From Caprimulgus europaeus (taxonomy: Eukaryota; Chordata; Aves; Caprimulgiformes; Caprimulgidae), in contig OU015524.1 in assembly GCA_907165065.1 (NCBI GenBank), positions 42,723,295 through 42,787,294 on the forward strand: 64,000 bases of DNA, in the 5' to 3' direction. Below, piece by piece: positions 24,941-34,600 of the stretch. Each line of letters opens with the position of its first letter. The stretch's first letter is position 1. Under the pieces are notes generated by a model. That model made no database searches. It had not been told where the DNA came from and worked only from the letters and a program-made list of their open reading frames with translations. A program made the position numbers and the translations under genes.

Positions 24941-26098
24941 TGTATTGGGCTTGCGTGGCAAGGTTTTGGTAGCAGTGGGGGAGGGGACATGGGGTGGCTT
25001 CTGTGAGAGAAGCTGCCAGAAGCTTCGTCCCATGTCCGACCCAACACAGCCAATGCCAGCCAGCTACAAGAACGGACCCGCCGCTGGCCAAGGCCGAGCC
25101 AATCAGTAACGCCTCTGTGAGAACATAATTAAGAAAAAAAAAAAAAAGAGAGGGAAGAAAAAAAAGCTGCACACTTTGCAGCTAGAGACAGGAGTGAGAA
25201 GATGTAAGAGAAAACAACTTTGCAGACACCAAGGTCAGTGAAGAAGGAGGGGGAGGGAATGGGCTCCAGGCGCCGGAGCAGCGATTCCCCTGCAGCCTGT
25301 GGTGAAGACCAGGGTGAGACAGGCTGTCCCCCTGCAGCCCCTGGAGGTCCATGGTGGAGCAGATGACCACCTGTAGTCCATGGAGGACCCCACACCGGAG
25401 CAGGTGGATGCCTGAAGCAGGCTGTGACCCTGCGGGAAGCCCACACTGGAGCAGGTTCCTGTCAGGACCTGTAGCCCGTGGAGAGGGGAGCCCACGCCGG
25501 AGCAGGTTTGCTGGCAGGACTTGTGACCCCGTGGGGGACCCGTGCTGGAGCAGTCCCTTCCTGAAGGACTGCACCCCATGGAATGGACCCAGGCTGGAGC
25601 AGCTCGTGAAGAGCTGTCAGTCATGGGAAGGACTCACATTGGAGAAGTTCATGGAGGACTGTCTCCCGTGAGAGAGACCCCACGCTGGTGCAGGGGAAGG
25701 AGTCCTCCCACTGAGGAGGAAGGAGCGGCAGAAACAATGTGTGATGAACTGACCCCAACCCCGTTCCCGGTCCCCCTGTGCTGCTGGGGGAGAGGAGGTG
25801 GAAATCAGGAGAGAAGTTAAGCCTGGGAAGCAGGGAGGGGTGTGGGGAGGTGTTTTAAGATTTGGTTTTATTTCTCATTATCCTCTGATTTGATTGCTAA
25901 TGAATTAAAATTTGTTTTTTCCCCACCAAGTCGAGTCTGTTTTGCCCGTGCCAGTAATTGGTGAGTGATCTCTCTCTGTCCTTATCTCCACCCACGAGCT
26001 TTTTGTTATAATTTTCTCCCCCTGCCCAGTTGAGGAGGAGGAGTGATAGAGTGGGCTTTGGTGGGCATCCGGCCTCTAGCCAGGGTCAACGCACCACA
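24941..26098 (+). mobile_element. Solo LTR of an avian endogenous retrovirus, copy 1
   Basis: A 1,158-bp element beginning TGTATTGGGCTTGCG and ending CGCACCACA (TG...CA termini), flanked by a perfect 5-bp target-site duplication GCATA (24,936-24,940 and 26,099-26,103). No retroviral internal region is attached, so it is a solo LTR. The 5-bp duplication fits ERVL-type (class III) elements, which are abundant in birds. The family name is not asserted. Its interior is a degenerate tandem array. The plus orientation is provisional, based on an ATTAAA-like signal and a T/G-rich stretch near the right end. It is clearly related to the copy at 30,045-31,180, with long near-identical stretches, so it is young relative to the CR1 pieces around it. 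It is a fossil with no coding capacity. Confidence 0.9.
25262..25700 (+). repeat. Degenerate ~60-bp tandem array inside LTR copy 1
   Basis: About eight imperfect units. Each carries a 'GGAGCAG' core preceded by 'cccacgcc/ctgg' and followed by 'ctg...cccgtggag'. The period is roughly 55-66 bp. The array produces long but meaningless open frames on both strands. Confidence 0.8.
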
Positions 26099-26103
26099 GC
26101 ATA

Positions 26104-27102
26104 TTTAAGTAAGTTTAAACTATGCTAAATATAAGGTCACATGAAGGTTTCATAAAGTAAAAAGATGCACAGAAGCCACAGTGAATGTGAAAAAGTGCCA
26201 TAAAAAAGTGCCTCTTGGTTTGCACCACCACTAGCCAGCTCATCTGCTAGAAAATGAGAATCTTGGAACAATCAGAAAAATAATAGCAACCTCGTTAAAT
26301 CAGTATTATCCTCCAAACACCTTAGCACCATTCTAACTGCAGTGGTAGCAACTCTTAACAGCTCAGCAATTGCTGTCATTACATCCAGATAACACCATGT
26401 CAGAAGTAACATGATATATAGTTAATACATGCTCTCTGACAAAGCATCAGCAGATATACAGGCACAGTCAGAGATCCAGCCTCATTTCCTCTCTCTGCTC
26501 CCATTCCTAGAAAGGTTTAACTTAATACAAGCAAAGAGTCTTGTTGAAGTCAGTGGAGACTCCTAATGGATAAAATTAAACATTTAAACAACTATCTGCA
26601 AACCTATACTTTTACCAGCTTTTTGCATTTCTGCTGTATGCTAAATGATTGCCAAATAAGGCAGCTTTACTATTTGAACAAATTTGTTATTTGTTCATAT
26701 TGTTCATATTGTTCATTTGTTATATGTTCAAACCGTGGAATTTCCACAGACTGAGTCACAAATTTGTACAGCCTTAGCTGTACAGCTTCTCAATAGTACC
26801 TGGAAATAATTTTACAGATCTGGTGCTGGAATTTCTTTATTTGGCATCATTTTGTCCATCCACTGATATCAACTGGAATCAGTTTTATTTCTGACTTTTT
26901 TTCTCAGGCTTCTCCTGGTTTGTCACAAGCCATGTTCCCTTTCTGGCTTTGTGTGCTGACTTCCAGGTGCAGAACCCTGTAGCCTTGAATGCAAACTGGT
27001 GGAAGACACCACGGTTTTCAAAATACATAATTTGTTTTTAATCTGAGGGTAAACAAACCTTGGATGAGAGCCTCAGTGAAACCGTGGAATTTCCACAGAC
27101 TG
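26104..27102. other. Non-coding spacer between LTR copy 1 and CR1 pieces
   Basis: About 1 kb of AT-rich sequence without a gene. It has a small 9-bp-unit repeat (ttgttcata, about three copies near 26,693-26,720) and the left arm of an exact 31-bp direct repeat. Confidence 0.7.
26730..26760 (+). repeat. 31-bp direct repeat, left copy
   Basis: Exact match of 31 bases to 27,079-27,109. It contains the near-palindrome GTGGAATTTCCAC. A 318-bp segment separates the two copies. Confidence 0.9.
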
Positions 27103-27109
27103 AGTCACA
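27079..27109 (+). repeat. 31-bp direct repeat, right copy
   Basis: Exact partner of 26,730-26,760. Its right end abuts the 3' terminus of a minus-strand CR1 fragment. Confidence 0.9.
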
Positions 27110-27460
27110 GAATGGCCTGGGTTGGAAGGGACCTTAAAGCTCATCCAGTTCCAACCCCCCTGCCATGAGCAGGGACACCTCCCACTAGACCAGGTTGCTC
27201 AAAACTTCATCCAACCTGGCCTTGAACACTTCCAGGGAGGGGGCATCCACAACATCTCTGGGCAACCTGTTCCAATGTCTCACCACCCTCACATCTAATT
27301 CCTCACATCTAAACTAAACCTACGCTCTTCCAGTTTAAAGCCATTACCCCTTGTCCCATCACTAACTGCCCTGTAAAAAGTCCCTCCCCACCCTTCCTGT
27401 AGCCCCTTCAGGTACTGGAGGGCCACTATAAGGTCTCTCCTGAGCCTTCTCCTCCAGGCA
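27106..27460 (-). mobile_element. CR1 LINE 3'-end fragment
   Basis: On plus it reads as the reverse complement of the CR1 3' untranslated region: 'gttggaagggaccttaaagc', then 'gccatgagcagggacacctc', then 'gggcaacctgttccaatgtc' and 'agccattaccccttgtccca'. It is 5'-truncated, as is usual for CR1, with its 3' end at the left. Sequence past about 27,460 switches to a different, oppositely oriented CR1 piece. Confidence 0.9.
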
Positions 27461-27477
27461 GCGAGAAGGCTGGATGA

Positions 27478-27612
27478 CTCCCCATCCCTGGAGATAGTCC
27501 AAATGCAACTGGACAGAACTCTGAGCAACTTGCTCCAAGCTGGCCCTGCTCTGGGGCTCGATCAGTTGGCTTTTAGAGGACTCTTCCAACCTACATCGTT
27601 CTGTGGTTCCAC
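27478..27612 (+). mobile_element. CR1 LINE 3'-end fragment (opposite orientation)
   Basis: Plus-strand CR1 tail: 'ccctggagatagtccaaatg', 'actctgagcaacttgctcc', 'cttccaacctacatcgttct'. It directly follows the minus-strand CR1 at 27,106-27,460, so two CR1 tails meet with their truncated 5' sides facing each other. Confidence 0.8.
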
Positions 27613-28201
27613 AGCCCAGACACACTACAGGAGCTTTCCAGACCTTTTGCTCACAGGAGCCCTGCACGTCCCCCAGCATCACTTACTCCAGGTATGGAAA
27701 AATCCTGAGGTGGAAGAAGTCGGGCTGTGCGCACCTTTACTACTGCCACACGCTGCTGACCCCGTTTAGCGGATCCCCGCCCACAGCCCGGGCTGTTGCC
27801 TTGCGGGGCTCAGCAGCCAGTCAGCAGACACCTCACTGAGGCTGCTTCACCTGTCCGCCGGTGCTGCCGGCCCTCACACCTCCACTGGCCACCCCGCAGC
27901 CAGGTTGGTCCCCGCCCCACGCCGGCACGAAGCCTCCACACGGAGGCGGAGACCGAGCCCCGCGGCACCCGCCCGGGTGGGCGAGCGAAACCGCCCTCAA
28001 CGACCGCATCCCTCGCGGGCACCAGCAGCCGCGTGCCCTCAACCCCGCGCCGGCGCGTGCTCAGTGCAGCTCCTGCCTGTAGTTCCGCCCCGGGGGTGGG
28101 AGGGGGCGAGGCGGGAGTTTCCCGTTCCGCTGGAGCCGCTGCTTCCGGGTTAGCGGCGCGCGCAGCGCACGTGGGGCCGGGCGCTGGGCGCGCGGAGCCA
28201 G

Positions 28202-28441
28202 GTCGGTGTCAGGGGCTCGGGGGAGGTGTCACCGCCGGGGCTGCTCCCGCCCGCCGCCGTCCCGGCCCATCCCCGGTGTGCGTTCCCCCGAGGGGCAGCT
28301 GGCAGCGGGGCCGGCAGCGGGGGGCGGGGGAAGAGGGGAGAGTCAGCCCGTCTGCGTGTCTGTGTGTATGTCTGTCTGTCCGTCTGTCTGCCTGCCCGCA
28401 GCGGCGATACCCACGCGCCGGCTTTGCGTTTCTGTCCATAG
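28202..28441 (+). other. HEATR1: Candidate HEATR1 5'-leader intron
   Basis: A plausible acceptor (tttctgtccatag, AG at 28,440-28,441) lies 37 bases before the ATG. The best upstream donor is CAG|GTCGGT at 28,201/28,202, which is weak. Splicing would remove an in-frame upstream ATG at 28,368 and the (TCTG)n tract. A non-coding first exon also fits my recollection of the human gene. Confidence 0.4.
28349..28398 (+). repeat. (TCTG)n/(TGTG)n microsatellite
   Basis: About 50 bases built of tctg, tgtg and ccgt-like units immediately upstream of the HEATR1 start codon. It is probably intronic if the leader is spliced. Confidence 0.85.
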
Positions 28442-28478
28442 GTTTCTTTGGAGGCTGCTTCCCTGGAAAGACGCAGCG

Positions 28479-28620
28479 ATGACGTCGCTGGCGGAGCAGC
28501 TGAAGCGGCTGGCGCTTCCCCAGACTGATCCCAGCCTCCTGAACCGCAGCGAAGTCGCATCACTGCTGTTCACCTGCAAGGAAGCCGCCACCATCGACAG
28601 GGACACGTTTTTTGCAATCG
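28479..28620 (+). CDS. HEATR1: HEATR1 coding exon 1 (residues 1-47)
   Basis: [20 protein letters not shown] through [13 protein letters not shown]. It ends ATC G|GTGAGT, splitting codon 48. Intron 1 is 3,129 bp and holds a CR1 with an RT remnant, a second CR1, and an antisense solo LTR. Confidence 0.97.
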
Positions 28621-31600
28621 GTGAGTTTGGTCGTTGACCTGGTTTTTGGCTGGGACACAGCTGGGTGTCAGTGGTTTTAAAAATCATCCATTCCCCTTCC
28701 TCCTCCATCCCCCCCAAAAAATACATCTGGAGAAAGATAAATGGGAAAGGCAAACCCATGTTCAAAAAAGACCAGAAGGGTAATTCAGGAAACTGCAGGC
28801 TAGTGGACATCACTCCCATCCATGGGAAAGTCATGGAGGAGGTCCTCTTGGAGCACATTTCAGGGCTGGGTGATGGGTAGGGTGATTGGGAGGAGATTGA
28901 GGGCCCCAAGGTGGTCAAAGGCTGGAGAATTTGCCCTGTAAGGGGAAGCTGGTGGGCAGAATGTCTCTGGTCTCATTCAGCCTGGAGAAGAAGGGGCTTT
29001 GAGGGGTCCAATAGCAGCCTGCCAGTACCTGTGAGGAGGTATGAAGATGGGTCAAGCAGTCTAGAGGAATGCTTGGCTGGAGCACAGGAGACAGTGGACA
29101 TAAGTTGAAACAGTAGAGGTTCAGGCTGGATATAATGAAAAGTTTTTTCACCACAAGGACAGTCAAGCAGTTGAACAGGTTGTCCAGGGAGGTTGTCCTC
29201 TCCATCCTTTTGAAAACCTCACTTGTATAATGCCCTGAGCAACCTGGTCTGATTTCAGAGCCAACCCTGCTTTGAGCAAGGCCTTGGGCTGGAGATTCCC
29301 AAGGTCCCTTCCGACCTGAATTCTGTGTTTTCATGAAAGCACACTGCCACCCTGCCCTTTGGTAGCATTATGGCCACAAATAATGTAAAGTGACAGAAGC
29401 CATTGCTGTGTTTGCACACTTCAAATCCTTCGTGCTTATCTCTTTCCATTTTTGTATAGCACTTTACCCAGGAATGTGACACTTCCTGAATAAGAGAGCT
29501 GTTTTCTAAAACCAGAAAGATAGATATCATATATTGATTTCAAGTAACAAGATTGTAGACATATATCTCTTTGATGCAACACAGAATATTCTTTAGTTTC
29601 TTAAATAGTTACTGTAGAACTGCTGCATATAATAATTTATTTCTTCCATATTTCAGCCATCTACCTGGTTTCTTTATTTCATCTGAAGTTGTCTGCTTTG
29701 TGTGTAGCCATTAATACTTACAAGCTTGTGTAAAATAAAGAAATAATTCCAGTGGTTCTCCAATGGTGTACGTGGAATATTTAATTTTAGTTTATTCACA
29801 CAGATACTTTTGCTTGATTCATCTGTGCAAAATCATACAATAATTTTGGCTGGAAGGGACCTCTGAAGGTCATTTGATACTAGCCCAACTGAGCACAGGG
29901 CTAGTTAGTGCAGGTTGCTCAGGCCTGTGTTCATCTCTGTTTGAGTGTGGAGGTTTTATGGTCTCTGATCCAGTGTTTGACAACCCCAGTGTTTTTAAAA
30001 AAAAAAAAAAAAAAATCAATCCATACATTGACTTGGAATTTCCTTGTGGTGGGTTGGCCCTGGCTGGATGCCAGATGCCCACCAAAGCCCACTCTATCAC
30101 TCCCCCTCCTCAGCTGGACAGGGGAGAGAAAAATGTAACTAAAGGCTCGTGGGTGGAGATAAGGACAGAGAGAGATCACTCACCAATTACTGGCACGGGC
30201 AAAACAGACTCGACTTGGTGGGGAAAAAACAAATTTTAATTCATTAGCAATCAAATCAGAGGATAATGAGAAATAAAACCAAATCTTAAAACACCTCCCC
30301 ACACCCCTCCCTGCTTCCCAGGCTTAACTTCTCTCCTGATTTCCACCTCCTTCCCCCCAGCAGCACAGGGGGACCGGGAATAGGGCTTGGGGTCAGTTCA
30401 TCACACGTTGTTTCTGCCGCTGCTTCCTCCTCAGGGGGAGGACTCCTTCCCCCACACCAGCGTGGGGTCCCTCTCACAGGAGACAGTCCTCCACCAACTT
30501 CTCCAACGTGAGTCCTTCCCATGACTGACAGTTCCTCACGAACTGCTTTGGCATGGGTCCATTCCATGGGGTGCAGTCCTTCAGGAAGGGACTGCTCCAG
30601 TGCAGGTCCCCCATGGGGTCACAAGTCCTGCCAGCAAACCTGCTCCGGTGTGGGCTCCTCTCTCCACGGGCTACAGGTCCTGACAGGAACCTGCTCCAGC
30701 GCAGGCTTCCCGCGGCGTCACAGCCTTCTTCGGCATCCACCTGCTCCGGCGTGGGGTCCTCCACGGGCTACAGGTGGTCATCTGCTCCACCATGGACCTC
30801 CAGGGGCTGCAGGGGGACAGCCTGTCTCACCCTGGTCTTCACCACAAGTTGCAGGGAAATCTCTGCTCCGGCACCTGGAGCACCTCCTCCCCCTCCTTCT
30901 TCACTGACCTTGGTGTCTGTGGAGTTGTTTTCTCTTACATCTTCTCACTCCTCTCTCCAGCTGCAAAGTGTGCAGCTTTTTTTCTCTTCCCCTTTTTCTT
31001 AATTAAGTTATCACAGAGGTGTTACTGATGGGCTCAGCCTTGGTCAGCAGTGGTTCCACCCTGCATCTGACTGGCATTGGCTGTGTCGGACATGGGGGAA
31101 GCTTCCGGCAGCTTCTCACAGAAGCCACCCCTGTGCCCCCCCAACCCACTACCAAAACCTTGCCACGCAAGCCCAGTACATTGCTATGTTCCAGCTTCCA
31201 TCTGTTGCTTTCCATCCTTCCATGGTGCTTCTGTGAGAAGAGTTTGGCTCCATCTTCTTGATAACCTACACTATATCCCATTAAGTAGTTGGAGACAGCA
31301 GGAAGATTTCTTTTTGATTCTTCTCCAGGCTGAACAAACTCAGTTCCTCCTTTTCCTTGTATGTTATTTTTCAGTCCCCTGACCATCTTGGTGTTCCTCT
31401 GCTGGACTCACACTTACATGGCAAGGTTTTTCTTCTACTGATGAGCTCAAAGTTATGCACAGTGCTCCAGATACAATCTCACAAATGGAGGAGATGGTTC
31501 ATCTCCCTCAGCCTGCTGGCTACACTCTCGGTAACACAGCCCAGGTTGCTGCTGGCCTTCATTGCCGCAACAGTGCACTGCTGATACTTGTTAACGTTCT

Positions 31601-34600
31601 TTTTCTTCATCAGTTAAGAAATACTTTTAAGTGCAGCAAAAGGATGACATGTACAGCAAAGAAGCTGGATATGCCAGTGAGGAGGTAGGTGGGTAGGACT
31701 GGTGAATCAAACTGTCGCATTTAAAGCATTCTTCCATTTTTTTCCACAGGATGCACTGGCTTAGAAGAATTGATGGGGATTGATCCTTCATTTGAAGTGT
31801 TCCAGTCCAGTTTGTTTAGTTCCACGTCCAAAGCCCTGGAACGCAGTGTTCAGTCTAAAGCAGTAAATCAGCAGCTGAATAAGAATATTTCATTGTTTCT
31901 GATTCACCTATCCCCTTACTTTATGCTTAAGCCAGCCCAGAAGTGCCTTGAATGGCTGATTCACAGGTAATCTGCTGAATATCCTACATGTCAATAAATT
32001 AAAAAGCCTTATTTTTTTTCCCTGATGAGAAAAATTTTGAATAAATTTACTTTTGTTTTCTGAAAATACAGGTTAAAATGTTAAAAAATATCCATTTGGG
32101 TTTAGTCTTCTTTGCTGGTTAGATTTTTGTCTTGATAAATTTCTGTGAAAATTCTGATCTGTCATGGTATTGTATATAAAAGCAATTATTTCTTTGTCCG
32201 GCTTTCACCAAATTTGCCTAGCTCTAGCCATCTTATAGAGGACCTAGAGGGGCATTTATGTAATATGCTTTTAGAAATGGGCTGTGTAAAATAGCTATTT
32301 TCAATATTAACTGTGAATAGCATGCCCTTGGATTATAACATGAGCTAACTATTCTGATTTCAAGGTTATGTAGGAAGGTGTGAAGAAAAAACAAACCATT
32401 TTGTGAAGTGATGTATTTATTTATATAAATGAACCTATCCAGATGCAGAAAGTGTAATATTTCATGTAATGAGAGAGTGGGTGATTTTGTTGATACAACC
32501 TTTGAATCACCTTTTATATATATATATAATGTTTTGTACTGAAATTCATACTAGATTATTTTAATGTCTGGTTTAATAGTGAGACCTATGCAGAAGAAAC
32601 CAAGGTAATCTTAAGTCCTGTAGGGACCTAAAATTATTGAGAGTGAGAAAGAAAGTTGCTAGCACTGTTTTTTCCCTCTAGCACATACAAGCTAGTGGTC
32701 AGCTTTGAATTCTGGACTGTAGGTGGAGCATATGTCTGAGTGAGTATGGCAGTCATATCTCGTTTTGCTTAAAAGCAAGTAAGCCATGTTTTCTGAGAAG
32801 AACATGACTGGGTCCTTTTTTTGGACTTCCAGATAATTTTTAACCGTATATATGTTTTTTCCTTAGATTTCACATTCATCTCTACAATGAAGATAGTTTG
32901 ATTGGTTGTGTTCTGCCATATCATGAGACTAAACTGTTTGTGAGAGTTATTCAGCTTTTAAATATAAAAAGCCCAACTCACAAGTGGCATTGGATGGATC
33001 CAATAAGGGTAAAGTATTTAACAGATGCAAGTTGGGAGAAACATGAGGAACTTTATTAATAAATATCTTGACTCTGTTACTAAGTTTACGAATATGGTCC
33101 ACCTGTTTGTGTGGTTAGTTGTAGAACTGTACTGAAAGACTTAATTGCAGGGATGGAGCCTGGATGCCCACCTGTTGTTTCTACTCCTTTATATTTTAAG
33201 TAAATTATAAAAAGCTTTGATAGTGATTACTCTTCGTTTGACAAAGTTAAAGTATGGTTTTAAAGTGCAAGTATTTGCTACTGATAGGAAGATATGTAAA
33301 TTACTAAAATATATGTTTATTTGAATATAGATTACATGTAATGTTCTTCATCATCTGACTTAATGTAGATAGAAAAAAATCCAGATGGATGTGTGGGTTT
33401 CCATTGCTTGTTTCATTTTAAATGATCTTAACTATTAACTAATCAGTAGGATTAATTTAGAAATTATAGTAACTTTTAGTTCAAGTGCTTCACTTTACCC
33501 TTGAGTGTTCTAATTTTACTTCTTTCACCATGTAAAGAAACCTGGAGTCCCACTGGCAAGGGGTACTGTCATTACACACTGCTACAAAGACCTGAATTTC
33601 ATGGATTTCATCTGCAGGCTGGTGGCAAAATCTGTGAAGGTTGTTCATTATTTGTTTGTTGTCACTTGATTTTCCCCATCTTTGTATTTGTATAGTATTA
33701 TGCTATATACTAATATTTTTAATTAAATATCAAATAGTAAAAGAGTAATTTATTAGTAAACAATAAGAAAAATTATTTTCTTATTTGTGTAGATGACAAT
33801 CTATCAGCAATTCTTGTAAGGAAGTTTCTGAGAACCAATGAGCCATGACAAAACAATTTGGCAGTACTGTATGACTTGAAGATACTGTATTGCTTCAAAG
33901 TACTTAATTGTCTTAATGTCTTTTATAAAGTCATTCCTGCTATTAGTTTGTAACTGTGCTTTGAATTTGGGTATCTCTTTTGGGGGTTGTCATGGGCGTT
34001 TTAAACATATGTCTTCAAATATTAATGAGAACATAAATGTTAGAAGGTGAGCAGATTTATTTGGTTTTTTTAGTTAATGTCAAATAGAGAACTAGCTTTA
34101 CAGTCTCAGAAGGGTAAAATGTTAGACAGTTCCAGTTATTTAGAGAACTAGGCTGTACTGTCAAATGAAGCAAAGCACACACAATAACAGGGTTTGTTCA
34201 CAGATGTAGTAGGGGGTGTTAAACTTATACCAGTCAGCTTCTTGGCCGTCCAGTTCTCAGTCTTGAGCATTACACTCAAATCACAAGTGATTTAGGTTAC
34301 CTTATTATGATTAACTACAGTGGCTGAGGAATAGCACCCATTTCCTTCTCTCTTGCCTGCAAGGAGGAGGTGAGGACTTGAGTTTAGCAGGAGCTAGTAG
34401 AGTTTGCATGCTGGAGTTCTGAGATTTTGCTGGTTTGTGAGAAGCTGTATGTGCATTTCCACTTTTCCTGATGTCTGAACAACTAATTTTTCTGTGGTCC
34501 AGGTCTTTTCAGAGTGTCCGGGCAACTCGGCTCAATTGAGAGTTCTTCTCGTGTTTTATGCCTCCACCATTGTATCAGCTCTTGGAGCTGCAGAGAAGAT

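Larger units (their letters stand above)
27760..28520 (+). promoter_or_regulatory. HEATR1: HEATR1 CpG island / promoter
   Basis: About 750 bases of dense G+C and CpG ending in the first coding exon. A cluster near the likely start includes an ETS-type site CTTCCGG (28,142-28,148), a canonical CACGTG E-box (28,168-28,173), GC-box-like GAGGCGGG (28,108-28,115) and the E2F-like context AGTTTCCCG just after it. No TATA box is evident. This is a typical housekeeping promoter. The transcription start is estimated, not proven, at about 28,150-28,190. Confidence 0.8.

Noticed and set aside
25182-25820. Several overlapping open frames over 100 codons on both strands
   Set aside because: They lie inside the solo LTR tandem array, and related frames recur in inverted copy 2. 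They are a by-product of the repeat, not genes.
27796-28563. Large GC-rich open frames on both strands, up to 228 codons
   Set aside because: High G+C in the HEATR1 CpG island removes stop codons. Composition is proline/arginine/alanine-rich in every frame with no recognisable domain.
28343-28918. A 191-codon minus-strand open frame
   Set aside because: Antisense to HEATR1 exon 1 and a CR1 fragment. No homology or splice logic.
30286-31028. Long open frames on both strands in HEATR1 intron 1
   Set aside because: Same LTR array in copy 2. No recognised protein and no splice or start support.
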